From NCBI GenBank assembly GCA_017474235.1, contig JAFVIB010000009.1, positions 45,010-109,009 of the forward strand: 64,000 nt of DNA. Direction: 5' to 3'. Positions 36,475 through 45,649 of the stretch are shown in pieces. Source of the DNA: Alistipes sp. Its GTDB lineage: Bacteria; Bacteroidota; Bacteroidia; Bacteroidales; Rikenellaceae. Numbering within the stretch: position 1 is the stretch's first letter; each line of letters starts with the position of its first letter. Position numbers and translations under genes: made by a program. A model generated the notes under the pieces. It did no database searches. It saw only the letters and a list, made by a program, of their open reading frames with translations, and was not told the DNA's origin.

Positions 36475-36626
36475 TTGCACTCCGTCACTGCCTTGCACCC
36501 ATTTTATCGTCAAAATAGTGCAAATACCACGCTCGGTCGGATTGACAGCGATGGGACATACTCCTGTATTTCCCATTGCGGGCAAGACGATTAGCGGAAG
36601 TAGTTGTGCTATTTTCACGATAAAAT
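36475..36626. repeat. Nested palindromic element R3 (CGCTCGG/TTAGCGG type)
   Basis: Outer arms 36501-36523 and 36604-36626 pair over 23 bases with two G-T pairs and one C/C mismatch at the same place as in R2. ACGCTCGG and TTAGCGG flank an inner hairpin (GCGATGGGA with TCCCATTGC) whose loop is CATACTCCTGTATT. The left flank TTGCACTCCGTCACTG also resembles that of R2. It lies in tandem with R4 in the 400-base gap between the redoxin gene and gcvT, which holds no credible gene. Confidence 0.7.
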
Positions 36627-36633
36627 CCTCATT

Positions 36634-36755
36634 GGTGCTTAGAAGGGTGCAGATGCAAGGCACACAAGAAACCGAGCGCGCAGCATACTAAAGCGTATGT
36701 GAGCAGCTCGGTTATCGTAGTGTAACGCAGCAGGTGCGCTCTTATAAGTGCAAAT
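36634..36755. repeat. Nested palindromic element R4 at the end of gcvT
   Basis: The inner hairpin pairs ACCGAG (36671-36676) with CTCGGT (36707-36712) and CATAC with GTATG around ACTAAAGC. GTAACGCAGCAGGTGCGC on the right matches the right half of R1 and R2 (GCAGCAGGTGC). The outer arms (GTGCTTAGAAGGGTGCAGATGC and the reverse of GCAGGTGCGCTCTTATAAG) pair loosely. The right end abuts the gcvT stop codon at 36755. Confidence 0.6.
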
Positions 36756-37849
36756 TATACGAATGGTAGCTTAACTACCTCCGCCTTCAAAAGTCTGCCA
36801 CGCACCTCAACGGCGATAAGAGTACCTACCTTTGAGAACTCGGTTTTGACATAGCCCAAGCCGATGCCGACGCCGAGGGTTGGAGACATTGTACCTGAGG
36901 TTACGATGCCGATAGAGTTACCGTCGAGGTCTGCGAGAGGGTACTCGTGGCGAGGGATACCGCGGTCAATCATCTTGAAGCCCACGAGCTTACGGGTTAC
37001 GCCCTCAGCCTTCTGCGCTGCGAGCAGGTCACGATCAACGAAATCCTTACCATCAACAAACTTAGTAATCCAGCCCAAGCCTGCCTCAAGTGGCGATGTG
37101 GTGTCAGAGATGTCGTTACCATAGAGGCAGAAGCCCTTCTCAAGGCGGAGGGTATCGCGTGCGCCGAGACCGATATTCTTGAGTCCATACTCCTCGCCGG
37201 CAGCCCAAAGTGCGTTCCACATCTTCTCTGCATCGGCATTATGGAGGTAGATTTCGCAGCCACCTGCGCCGGTATAACCTGTAATTGAGAGGATAGCATC
37301 ACAGCCCGCAACGCTCATTTGGCGGAAGGTGTAGTACTCCATATTCTCAACAGGCTCTGCGCACATCTTCTGGACAATCTTCATTGCCAACGGACCCTGA
37401 ACGGCAAGCTGGCAGATGCGGTCTGAAGCATTCTCAAGCTCGATGCCCTCGCGCATACCGAACTGCTCGCCATACTTGAGGATATGAGCCCAATCCTTTG
37501 CGATGTTTGCTGCATTTACGCAAAGCATATACTTGGTATCGCTGAAACGATATACCAAAACATCATCAACAATACCGCCCTGACCATTCGGCATACAAGA
37601 GTAGAGAACCTTGCCGTCATAAAGTTTTGAGCAGTCGTTAGACATAATACGCTGCAAGAGGGCAAGTGCATTTTCGCCCTTAACCCAAATCTCGCCCATA
37701 TGGCTTACATCAAACACGCCTGCGCCATTACGCACGGTTGCGTGCTCGTCTTTGATGCCTGAAAACTCGATAGGCATATTGTAGCCGGCAAACTCTGCCA
37801 TCTTGGCACCTGCGGCAATGTGATAATCTGTAAACGGTGTAACTTTCAT
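36755..37849 (-). CDS. gcvT: Aminomethyltransferase (glycine cleavage T protein)
   Basis: The 364-residue product has the GcvT signatures [34 protein letters not shown], and [15 protein letters not shown] with the Asp that binds folate. It moves the methylene group of glycine to tetrahydrofolate in the glycine cleavage system. The usual GYTGE motif reads [11 protein letters not shown] here, a Glu to Ala change. No gcvH or gcvP is in the window, so the gene is separate from the other subunits. It follows the GNAT-like gene on the same strand. Confidence 0.93.
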   Translation of the reverse strand: MKVTPFTDYHIAAGAKMAEFAGYNMPIEFSGIKDEHATVRNGAGVFDVSHMGEIWVKGENALALLQRIMSNDCSKLYDGKVLYSCMPNGQGGIVDDVLVYRFSDTKYMLCVNAANIAKDWAHILKYGEQFGMREGIELENASDRICQLAVQGPLAMKIVQKMCAEPVENMEYYTFRQMSVAGCDAILSITGYTGAGGCEIYLHNADAEKMWNALWAAGEEYGLKNIGLGARDTLRLEKGFCLYGNDISDTTSPLEAGLGWITKFVDGKDFVDRDLLAAQKAEGVTRKLVGFKMIDRGIPRHEYPLADLDGNSIGIVTSGTMSPTLGVGIGLGYVKTEFSKVGTLIAVEVRGRLLKAEVVKLPFV

Positions 37850-37893
37850 AATATTAATGTTTTAAGGTTATATAATTTGCTTTTTTTCAAATC

Positions 37894-37918
37894 GAGCGTA
37901 ACGCCGAAACTACCCAAT
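37894..37918. repeat. Remnant R7: right half of a palindromic element
   Basis: GAGCGTAACGCCGAAACTACCC matches the right end of R1 (AGCGTAACGCAGAAATCACC) and runs up to the TTA (reverse stop) of the GNAT-like gene at 37918-37920. The left half is not recognisable. Same position relative to a minus-strand stop codon as R2, R4, R5 and R6. Confidence 0.5.
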
Positions 37919-39132
37919 TACTCCTTTTTAGCCGGGCGTTTGAAACCTACCCTCGGACAACGCGTAAACTCCTTTGTGCGGTCAAAGAGGTAACGATATG
38001 TGGTGTGCATTTTGTGCTGTGTTGCACATACATAGGTCTTAATCATCTTGTTCATCACAGGGTTGAAGTCGCCAATCCACGCAAGCTCAACGGTCTTATA
38101 GTGGTTGCGGTCGCTACGGATGTAACCCTCAAGGATACTGCGCATCATAAAGCTCTCGACGCCCTTGCCCTGATACTCAGGAGTTACGGCGAAGATGATT
38201 CCGAAGATACGGTGTGCAGATTTCTTGACCTTCAGCTCCCACATCAGGCGGAGCTTCTCGATAATGCCGAACTTACCCTTGAATTTGCCGATAATGCAGT
38301 TCAGGTCAGGCACCATAACGAAAAATCCGATAGGCTCGTCGTTGTAGTATGCAAAGAAGATTATATCACGGTCGATAATCGGCTTGAGGGTCTGAACAAG
38401 GTGGCGCGCATCCTGCTCACTCATCGGATTGACACCGGTAAAGAGTGCCCACGCCTTATTGTAGATTGTTCTTAAGTTCTGAGCTGCCACATCGAGGTCT
38501 GTATTGCGAATATCCTCTACGCGATAGCCCGGGGTTGCAGCCACACGCTTCGCCTTCTCGAGTGCCACCTCGCCCAAATCGTCCTCAAACACGCGCCAGA
38601 GGTAGGTGTTTTGGTTAAAGTAGTTCTGAAAACCGTAATTCTCAAACAACGCCTGATAGTATGGCGGATTGTAAGGGTTTGTGTAGAGTGGCTCATAGTC
38701 AAAACCATTTACCAGCAGACCCCACCACGCATCGCGCGAGCCGAAGTTCACCGGTCCGTCCATCGCCTCCCAACCTCTTGCAGCAAGCCAATCGCGCGCA
38801 GCATCGAAGAGCATATTTGCAACCTCCTGACTATCAATCGCCTCGAAGAATCCGCAACCACCTGTCGGCTGCTCGTAATCCTCAAGAGTGTTGCGGTCAT
38901 AGAATGCCGCAATACGACCCACAGCCTTGCCCGACTGCTCCTCTACGACATACCAACGAATAGCCTCGCCATTTGCGAACTTCTTGTTCTTCGCGGGGTC
39001 AAATACCGCCTTTATATCGCTGTCAAGCGGGCAAACCCAATACTTGCAGCCCTCATAAATCGGACGATCAACATGCAACCACACCTTCTCATCCTCTCTT
39101 GTCTTTACCTCTTTAAGAATGTACTTTGCCAT
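37918..39132 (-). CDS. GNAT-superfamily-like acyltransferase, substrate unknown
   Basis: The 404-residue cytoplasmic product has an acyltransferase-like N-terminal half (VGRIAAFYDRNTLEDYEQPT, GGCGFFEAIDSQEVANMLFD, MDGPVNFGSRDAWWGLLVNG) and a second domain with the acetyl-CoA-type loop VTPEYQGKGVESFMMRSILE (Q/RxxGxG/A). The pattern is common in Bacteroidetes proteins annotated as N-acetyltransferases. Substrate unknown. It follows the LRR/SUMF1 gene by 35 bases with no terminator, so it may be the last gene of the ftsY run. Element remnant R7 touches its stop codon. Confidence 0.7.
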   Translation of the reverse strand: MAKYILKEVKTREDEKVWLHVDRPIYEGCKYWVCPLDSDIKAVFDPAKNKKFANGEAIRWYVVEEQSGKAVGRIAAFYDRNTLEDYEQPTGGCGFFEAIDSQEVANMLFDAARDWLAARGWEAMDGPVNFGSRDAWWGLLVNGFDYEPLYTNPYNPPYYQALFENYGFQNYFNQNTYLWRVFEDDLGEVALEKAKRVAATPGYRVEDIRNTDLDVAAQNLRTIYNKAWALFTGVNPMSEQDARHLVQTLKPIIDRDIIFFAYYNDEPIGFFVMVPDLNCIIGKFKGKFGIIEKLRLMWELKVKKSAHRIFGIIFAVTPEYQGKGVESFMMRSILEGYIRSDRNHYKTVELAWIGDFNPVMNKMIKTYVCATQHKMHTTYRYLFDRTKEFTRCPRVGFKRPAKKE

Positions 39133-39167
39133 AGGTTTTAATTGTATTTTGTTCCTCGTTTTAAACC

Positions 39168-42100
39168 TTACTTAGAGTTACACGCAAGGCGGAAGCCGAT
39201 GAGATAGTTACTAAAGTCCTGACCACCCTTGCTACGAACGCTAATACGATTATTGTTTGCAGCATTATCCCAACACCCACCACGTAGGATACGATGAGAG
39301 CCACTACTTGGACCCTTAGGATTAGTCTGCGCTTCGCTACTATAACTTCCATACCAATCTTGACACCACTCCCATAGATTGCCTGACATATCATAAATGC
39401 CAAGTTCATTCTGTTGTTTTTGTCCTACAGGATGATGCTTTTTATTGGAATTATCATAATACCACGCAACATCTTCCAAGTTATTGCTACCGCTATATTT
39501 ATAACCATTACTCTTATTTCCTCCACGAGCAGCAAACTCCCACTCTGCCTCGGTAGGGAGACGAAAAGTTTTACCTGTCTTTGCATTGAGTTTTGCGATA
39601 AACTCTTGAACGTCATTCCAAGAGACTTTCTCTACAGACATTTTATCGCCAGTATAACCGCTCTTATTCCAACCCATTACAGTTTCCCACTGAGTTTGAG
39701 TAACTTCATACCTACCAATATAAAAGTCAGAAACAGTAACAGAGTGTGTAGGACATTCATCGCTATTATAATCAGAGCCCTGCTCCGAGGTTGCACCCAT
39801 AGTAAAAGTTCCGCCCTCGACAAAGACCATATCGAAACCTCCTATAATAGCATCTCCATCCTCAGCCACTATCGCATCGGCATAGTTGCTCCAGCCGGCA
39901 GCGGTCTTGTAAGCATCAACAGATGCGGCAGGAACATAGATTTTACGGTTTGCTGCGTTATTATCAAACATTGCGCTACCACCCGTTGGAGGGGTTGTCG
40001 GCTTACAATAGACGCTTGCAAGGCTGATACAGCCGTTAAATGCGCCATCGCCGACAGTTTGAACAGATTGAGGAATAGTTACAGTTGTAAGCAGAGCACT
40101 ATTGTGCATAGCGTAGTGACCGATAGCCGTAACGCTGCTTGGAATAGTATATTCTGTCACTCCGGCAGATGCAAACGAATTCAGAGTGCCATTAACCACA
40201 AGGCAACGACCATCTTCCGATGCAAATTTACCCTTAAACTCGGCAAGAGATGCGCAGAAACCGAAAGCATTATCGCTGATAGTGGTAACACTCTGTGGAA
40301 TTGTCACGCTACTAATTGAGTTACAGCAGTAGAACGCCTGTGTACCAATCTTTGTCAGAGAGTTTGGCAGAACAACGCTCTCTAACGATTGACAGTTGTT
40401 AAATGCAAGGTTACCTATCTCCGTAACGCCACTCGGGATGTTTATTGCTGTAAGATTTGTACAATCGGTAAATGCAAAGTGGTCAATCTTAGTCACGCTT
40501 TGCGGAATAATAATTGCTTGAAGAGTATTACACTGCTTAAATGCCGAGTTACCAATCTTTGTAATATCGCCGTCAAAGGTTATAATACCCTGATCGCCTG
40601 CGTATGTATTTGACACAATATTTGCACCGAAAACATCAGCAGCATAAGGAGTTACAACATTACCATCGGTCGAGGCGTAGAATATTAGGTGATTCGTGCT
40701 AATCTCAACCCTCTCAACCATAAATGTTGCGTCATAAATCGATAATTTAATATTGTAAGTGCCGGCAGCAATCTTAATATTCTCGCCACTTAACACTCCC
40801 TGATAGGTTTTACCGGCTGTAATTAGTACAGAGCTATCCAGACCATAGTTTATATCCCAGCCGCCATTTGCCGCAAACTTAAATTCGCCATCACTATCAA
40901 ATGTAACTCCGTTTGCAATCGCATAATTGCCCGAAATAGTCATAGGAGTTGCGGTTGCAAAATCCCAACCACAATTAGAACCTATAACAGCCCAATCTGT
41001 AGCAATCGGCTCAGACTTATCTGCCTCAATAGCAGAGGCGTACTCGCTCCAATGCTGGGCTCTCTTATACTCCTCAACAGCTATTGTCGGAACATAAATC
41101 TTTCGACCCGACTTATTATCATCAAACACTCCGTCATTTCCTAACTCCGGAGGGGTTATTGACTTACAATAGACGCTTGCAAGGTTTGTACACTGCCAAA
41201 ATGCACTACCGCCAATAAATCGAACATTCTCCGGCAGAGTGATACTCTTGAGTGCCGAACACTCCCAGAACGAAAATTCGTCAACAGACTCAACACTTGA
41301 CGGTATATTGATAGTTTGAAGCCTATTACATCCTGAGAATACATGACCCACGATAGCCACAACATCGCTATCGATTGTATATTCTGTCAGCGATGCAGGG
41401 GCAAAGGCTATCAACTCTCTATCTCTTACCAATGAGCGGCTATCGCTTGTCGCGAACTTACCATTAAACTCCTTCAGGCTGCTACAACCTATGAATACAT
41501 TATTTTCAACATGATTCACACTCTGAGGGATGGTAATGGATATAAGCGATGTACAATTAGCAAAGGCATTCTCGGCAATAATTTCGAGTTTGCTTGGCAG
41601 GGTAATATTGACAAGACTTGTACAATTTTGGAAAGCGCACTGCCCAATCATCCTCAAATTCGAACTACTTGCATCACGAGAGGTTGCTCCGAAAGTAACA
41701 CTCTTAAGCGCAGTACAATCACAGAATGTGCGTTGTTCAATCTGCTCTACGCTATCCGGAATAGTTATGCTTGCAAGAGCTGTACAACCTGAAAAAGCCT
41801 GAGGACCAATATGTCTCAACTCATTGCTCAACTTTATGCTTGACAGCGAAGTACATTGTCCGAATGCAGTCTCTTCAATCGCCATAACCGTCTGCGGAAG
41901 TTGCACACTTTTAAGCTCCACACAATTATAAAATGCATCAACGGTAATCACATCTATCGGTCTATCGAATGTGATTATACCTTTACCATTCTCGTAGGTA
42001 TTGGATACCACGCCCGACATAATTGTTGATACCCCTTTCCCATTGGTTGTTGTGTACCAAATCTGATTATCCTGAATAGTTGTCGAAACAGGCGGAACTA

Positions 42101-42191
42101 CCTCATTAATCTCATCAAAGACAATAGTCTGTGAACAAGCAGCAGTAAGCAGTGCTGTAAATGCTACTAATATGTATATCAATCTCTTCAT
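39168..42191 (-). CDS. BspA-like LRR lipoprotein fused to a SUMF1/FGE-like C-terminal domain
   Basis: The 1007-residue product (start ATG at 42191; a GTG lies two codons upstream) has a lipobox (TALLTAAC), LRR_5 units in two blocks (about 60-380 and 520-750) separated by a non-LRR domain (about 390-510), and from about residue 784 a formylglycine-generating-enzyme-like (SUMF1) domain: MVFVEGGTFTMGATSEQGSD, RLPTEAEWEFAARGG, MSGNLWEWCQDWY and a final IGFRLA. The catalytic cysteine pair of true FGE in the RGGS region is not seen (RGGCWDNAANNNRIS), so the domain is probably a ligand-binding or structural C-type-lectin-like fold. It starts 10 bases after the PEGA gene; co-transcription is likely. 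Confidence 0.85.
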   Translation of the reverse strand: MKRLIYILVAFTALLTAACSQTIVFDEINEVVPPVSTTIQDNQIWYTTTNGKGVSTIMSGVVSNTYENGKGIITFDRPIDVITVDAFYNCVELKSVQLPQTVMAIEETAFGQCTSLSSIKLSNELRHIGPQAFSGCTALASITIPDSVEQIEQRTFCDCTALKSVTFGATSRDASSSNLRMIGQCAFQNCTSLVNITLPSKLEIIAENAFANCTSLISITIPQSVNHVENNVFIGCSSLKEFNGKFATSDSRSLVRDRELIAFAPASLTEYTIDSDVVAIVGHVFSGCNRLQTINIPSSVESVDEFSFWECSALKSITLPENVRFIGGSAFWQCTNLASVYCKSITPPELGNDGVFDDNKSGRKIYVPTIAVEEYKRAQHWSEYASAIEADKSEPIATDWAVIGSNCGWDFATATPMTISGNYAIANGVTFDSDGEFKFAANGGWDINYGLDSSVLITAGKTYQGVLSGENIKIAAGTYNIKLSIYDATFMVERVEISTNHLIFYASTDGNVVTPYAADVFGANIVSNTYAGDQGIITFDGDITKIGNSAFKQCNTLQAIIIPQSVTKIDHFAFTDCTNLTAINIPSGVTEIGNLAFNNCQSLESVVLPNSLTKIGTQAFYCCNSISSVTIPQSVTTISDNAFGFCASLAEFKGKFASEDGRCLVVNGTLNSFASAGVTEYTIPSSVTAIGHYAMHNSALLTTVTIPQSVQTVGDGAFNGCISLASVYCKPTTPPTGGSAMFDNNAANRKIYVPAASVDAYKTAAGWSNYADAIVAEDGDAIIGGFDMVFVEGGTFTMGATSEQGSDYNSDECPTHSVTVSDFYIGRYEVTQTQWETVMGWNKSGYTGDKMSVEKVSWNDVQEFIAKLNAKTGKTFRLPTEAEWEFAARGGNKSNGYKYSGSNNLEDVAWYYDNSNKKHHPVGQKQQNELGIYDMSGNLWEWCQDWYGSYSSEAQTNPKGPSSGSHRILRGGCWDNAANNNRISVRSKGGQDFSNYLIGFRLACNSK

Positions 42192-42201
42192 TGCCACCTA
42201 T

Positions 42202-44355
42202 TTAGAAAGTAAAACCTATTGAGAGTCTGCCACCTACAGCAATTGCCGATTTCAAATCAAGCTGTGCAGATGTGTATGAATCGACCTTCGGGAAGCTCTG
42301 CATTGTCACACCAGCCATAATATAGAACTTGCCAAACAGCAGACCGTAGCCAACATCTCCAAACACTCCGTTTGCGTGGTAGCCGTATGTGGTATTATTA
42401 TGCTCAAAGTCTCCCTTACCCAACAACTTTGCGCCCATAGAGAGTGCCACAAAATTATTCGCCTTACGACCCATATAGAGGCGCAAGTGTGCATATACAG
42501 GCAGGCTTATCTTACCCGGCGACATCACGCCATAGCTGGTCAATGACTCCTGATTATCAATATTATAGATATTATACTCTGCACCTACACCAAGACCGAC
42601 AAAAAGACTCTTTCCGGCACGCACCCCGCCGATATACGACAGCCCGACATGATTTATCAGGCTTGTTGCCGAGTGCATCGAGTAGCCAATATCTATGCTG
42701 CTCTCGTAGCGCGTAGATGTATCGACCGCAACCTCCTTCTTTGGCTTAGGGCTCTTTGGCTGTTTCACTGTCGGAGTAGTCTTCTTCGGTTGCTGCACAC
42801 TCTTTGGAGTAGCCACGCTCTTGCTCGGTTTGCTTGCAGCCGAGCTACCACTCTCAAGAGTTACATTTACATTTGCAGTTCTATCTTTCTCAACCTCTAC
42901 CTGAGCCGTATATGTACGATAGCCCGCCTTTGAGATTGTCACGGTATGCTTACCGACAAGCATCTGAGAGAGTGTAAGCGGTGTTTCGCCCACAGGTTTG
43001 CCGTCAATCTCAATTTGAGCAAACATCGGGGTACTCTCGATATTCATTGAACCGTAGATAGGCTTCGGCTCTTTAACATTTACGATTTTTGTCGCGGTGC
43101 TGTGTATATCTACAACCTGCACAGACTTATCACAACCCTCCTTGCGACCCTCAACGCTATAAGAGCCGACCTCCAACTCATACTGAGTCGGACCTGTGCC
43201 GATATGCTCGCCATTGAGCCACACCTCAACATCTGCATCGGCTACAAACGACACTCTGGCAAAATTCTCCTCAAGTTGTGGAGTGATAGTTGTCGTATTT
43301 GCATCGGCAATAGTAACCTTTGTACTGTAAGGCTTATAGCGAGGCTTGATAATCTTGATTGTATGCTCGCGGCTTGAGAGTTTAATTCGCTCAGTAGGCA
43401 GTGCACCGAGTCGGTTATTATCATCGTCATAGATTACCGCACCATCGAGATTTTCGCCCGTAACTGCCAAATAACCAAACGACGGCTCAAGCTCGACAGT
43501 CTCGACAACCTTCGAGTCGCGCACTACAATCGTTCCGCTCTTTGTATGGTAGTCGTGCGCCGTAACGGTATATTTATAGCTACCCTGACGGAACGACTTA
43601 CTCATAACGGCATACTCGCCATCGGTTGCCGACATAGAGAGCATTGCCCCCTCAATCTCCACAATAGCATTCGATGGTTTGACTCTAAATATCACATGTT
43701 GCGGTATTGTAGCCTGCACATTTACATCCTGACGGAAATAGACGCTACCGGCGTGAACATTTATCTTTCGCTCCTGCGTAGCACCGCCATAGACAATCTT
43801 AAGGGTATGCTCCCCGGGCATAACATCCTGAACAGTAAGCACAAACTCCTGATTGATATTACCCACAAAGGCATTGTCGATATATACATCTGCGCCGACA
43901 ACATTAGATGAGACCGTAACCGGATAGAGGACATTCAGATACGCCTCCATAACATAGACCTTATTCGGCTCAAGATTGACCATAACCTCATCCGAATCGC
44001 CAAACTTTGCGTGGTGGATATAGAATCGGGTCTGAGGCTTTGCAGTCATCTCGATAATAAGTCCATTATCATAGTCGGCAGTTTTGCACTTCATCAGCTC
44101 ATTATTCGAGTGAAGGCGCACCTCCAAGTTGTTAATCTCCTCCTTGGTCATTCGGTTGATGTGCATCTTAATTCGCGCACAAGGGCGGCGAGAGCTATCC
44201 GTAGCGATAGGGTCAATATTTACACCCGTCAGAGCATCTGTCTGAACAGCCTTAAAGCTCGACTGCTCAAGTACAAGCACTTGTGAGCCTGTTTGCGCCA
44301 CTGCTACACTGAATACAAAGAGTGAAAGTAGTGTGGTTAGTAGTCTTATCTTCAT
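42202..44355 (-). CDS. PEGA-domain protein with C-terminal outer membrane beta-barrel
   Basis: The 717-residue product has a signal peptide (LFVFSVAVAQ), several PEGA-type repeats (DVYIDNAFVGNINQEF near 160, VEVWLNGEHIGTGPTQYELE near 385, and AQIEIDGKPVGETPLTLSQM near 455), a Lys/Pro/Thr-rich linker about 515-560, and a C-terminal barrel (SSIDIGYSMHSATSLINHVG to GGRLSIGFTF, ending in Phe). PEGA domains are often surface or wall-associated in Bacteroidetes, next to SUMF1-type proteins, as here. Function inferred only as a cell-surface anchor or sensor. It is the third gene of the ftsY-rimO run. Confidence 0.8.
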   Translation of the reverse strand: MKIRLLTTLLSLFVFSVAVAQTGSQVLVLEQSSFKAVQTDALTGVNIDPIATDSSRRPCARIKMHINRMTKEEINNLEVRLHSNNELMKCKTADYDNGLIIEMTAKPQTRFYIHHAKFGDSDEVMVNLEPNKVYVMEAYLNVLYPVTVSSNVVGADVYIDNAFVGNINQEFVLTVQDVMPGEHTLKIVYGGATQERKINVHAGSVYFRQDVNVQATIPQHVIFRVKPSNAIVEIEGAMLSMSATDGEYAVMSKSFRQGSYKYTVTAHDYHTKSGTIVVRDSKVVETVELEPSFGYLAVTGENLDGAVIYDDDNNRLGALPTERIKLSSREHTIKIIKPRYKPYSTKVTIADANTTTITPQLEENFARVSFVADADVEVWLNGEHIGTGPTQYELEVGSYSVEGRKEGCDKSVQVVDIHSTATKIVNVKEPKPIYGSMNIESTPMFAQIEIDGKPVGETPLTLSQMLVGKHTVTISKAGYRTYTAQVEVEKDRTANVNVTLESGSSAASKPSKSVATPKSVQQPKKTTPTVKQPKSPKPKKEVAVDTSTRYESSIDIGYSMHSATSLINHVGLSYIGGVRAGKSLFVGLGVGAEYNIYNIDNQESLTSYGVMSPGKISLPVYAHLRLYMGRKANNFVALSMGAKLLGKGDFEHNNTTYGYHANGVFGDVGYGLLFGKFYIMAGVTMQSFPKVDSYTSAQLDLKSAIAVGGRLSIGFTF

Positions 44356-44359
44356 AGTA

Positions 44360-45649
44360 TTATATTATCTCTGCGTATAAATCGTAATCATCTGCATCGG
44401 TGATGCGAACTGTGTAAAATCGCCCACGGAAGAGGCGTTTTGTCGCTGCCGATATGAGTATCTCCTCATCGACCTCCGGAGAGTCGTACTGACTGCGGGC
44501 AACATAGTAGTCGCCCTGACGACCATCCACAATAACCCTCTCAATAGCACCTATACGGCGGCGGTTATTCTCAAGCGAGATAGGGTTTTGAATACGCATA
44601 ATCTCCTCGGCACGATACTCCTTAACGCGCTGCGGAACATTATCTGTCAGTTGTGTTGCCGAGAATGTACCCTCCTCCTCCGAGTATGGGAATACACCGA
44701 GGCGGTCAAATCGCTGCTCACGAACAAAGTCGCACAGCTCTGCAAAGTCCTCTGCGCTCTCATTCGGATAGCCCACAAGCAGTGTAGTTCTGATAGCCAT
44801 CTGCGGCATAGCCTTACGCAGACGAGCAAGCAGCTCTAATGCCTCAGCCTTAGTATGGCGACGGTGCATCAGCGAGAGCTGATTGTCGGATATATGCTGT
44901 AACGGAATGTCGAGATACTTGCAAATCTTAGGCTCGCGTGCCATAACATCGATAACCTCCTGCGGGAAGTCTGTCGGATAGGCATAGTGGAGACGAATCC
45001 ACTCCAAACCCTCTATTCGACAGAGATTTTCAAGCAGCTGAGCAAGGCAACGCTTGCCATACAAATCAACACCATAGTATGTGGTATCTTGCGCAATGAC
45101 CATTATCTCCTTCACACCCTTTGCCACAAGAGTTCTCGCCTCTTCGAGCAGCTGCTCCATAGGCACAGAGATATGTTTGCCCCTAATACCCGGAATGGCG
45201 CAGTAACCACAACGCCAATTACAACCCTCCGAGATTTTGAGATAGGCATAATGCTTTGGAGTAGATAACTCTCGGGCAGTTGAGCCGCTCTGATAGTGAG
45301 CCCCCAAAGCCTCAACGACACCTGCAAGGTCACGCGCACCAAAGTAGTCATCCACCTCCGGAATCTCCTCCCTCAACTCGTCGGCATAACGCTCCGAGAG
45401 GCAACCGATAACAAACAGACGGTCAATATATCCTGCATCTTTTGCTGCAACCGCATCCAAAATAGTATCAATACTCTCCTGCTTGGCATCGCCTATAAAG
45501 CCACAAGTATTGATTACCACAATCTTGGCATCGGTTCTGTCGCTATCAAAAACTATCTCATACCCTGCCTCTGCAAGTTGCGCTGCAATATGCTCGGAAT
45601 CGACACGATTCTTTGCACAACCGAGGGTTATAACATTTATCTTCTGCAT
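44360..45649 (-). CDS. rimO: Ribosomal protein S12 methylthiotransferase
   Basis: The 429-residue product has the MTTase cysteines C11, C49 and C83, the radical-SAM cluster C143-x3-C147-x2-C150 (ISEGCNWRCGYC), and a C-terminal TRAM domain (VIVDGRQGDYYVARSQYDSP). It adds a methylthio group to an Asp of S12. It overlaps the ftsY stop codon by one base (45649). Confidence 0.95.
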   Translation of the reverse strand: MQKINVITLGCAKNRVDSEHIAAQLAEAGYEIVFDSDRTDAKIVVINTCGFIGDAKQESIDTILDAVAAKDAGYIDRLFVIGCLSERYADELREEIPEVDDYFGARDLAGVVEALGAHYQSGSTARELSTPKHYAYLKISEGCNWRCGYCAIPGIRGKHISVPMEQLLEEARTLVAKGVKEIMVIAQDTTYYGVDLYGKRCLAQLLENLCRIEGLEWIRLHYAYPTDFPQEVIDVMAREPKICKYLDIPLQHISDNQLSLMHRRHTKAEALELLARLRKAMPQMAIRTTLLVGYPNESAEDFAELCDFVREQRFDRLGVFPYSEEEGTFSATQLTDNVPQRVKEYRAEEIMRIQNPISLENNRRRIGAIERVIVDGRQGDYYVARSQYDSPEVDEEILISAATKRLFRGRFYTVRITDADDYDLYAEII

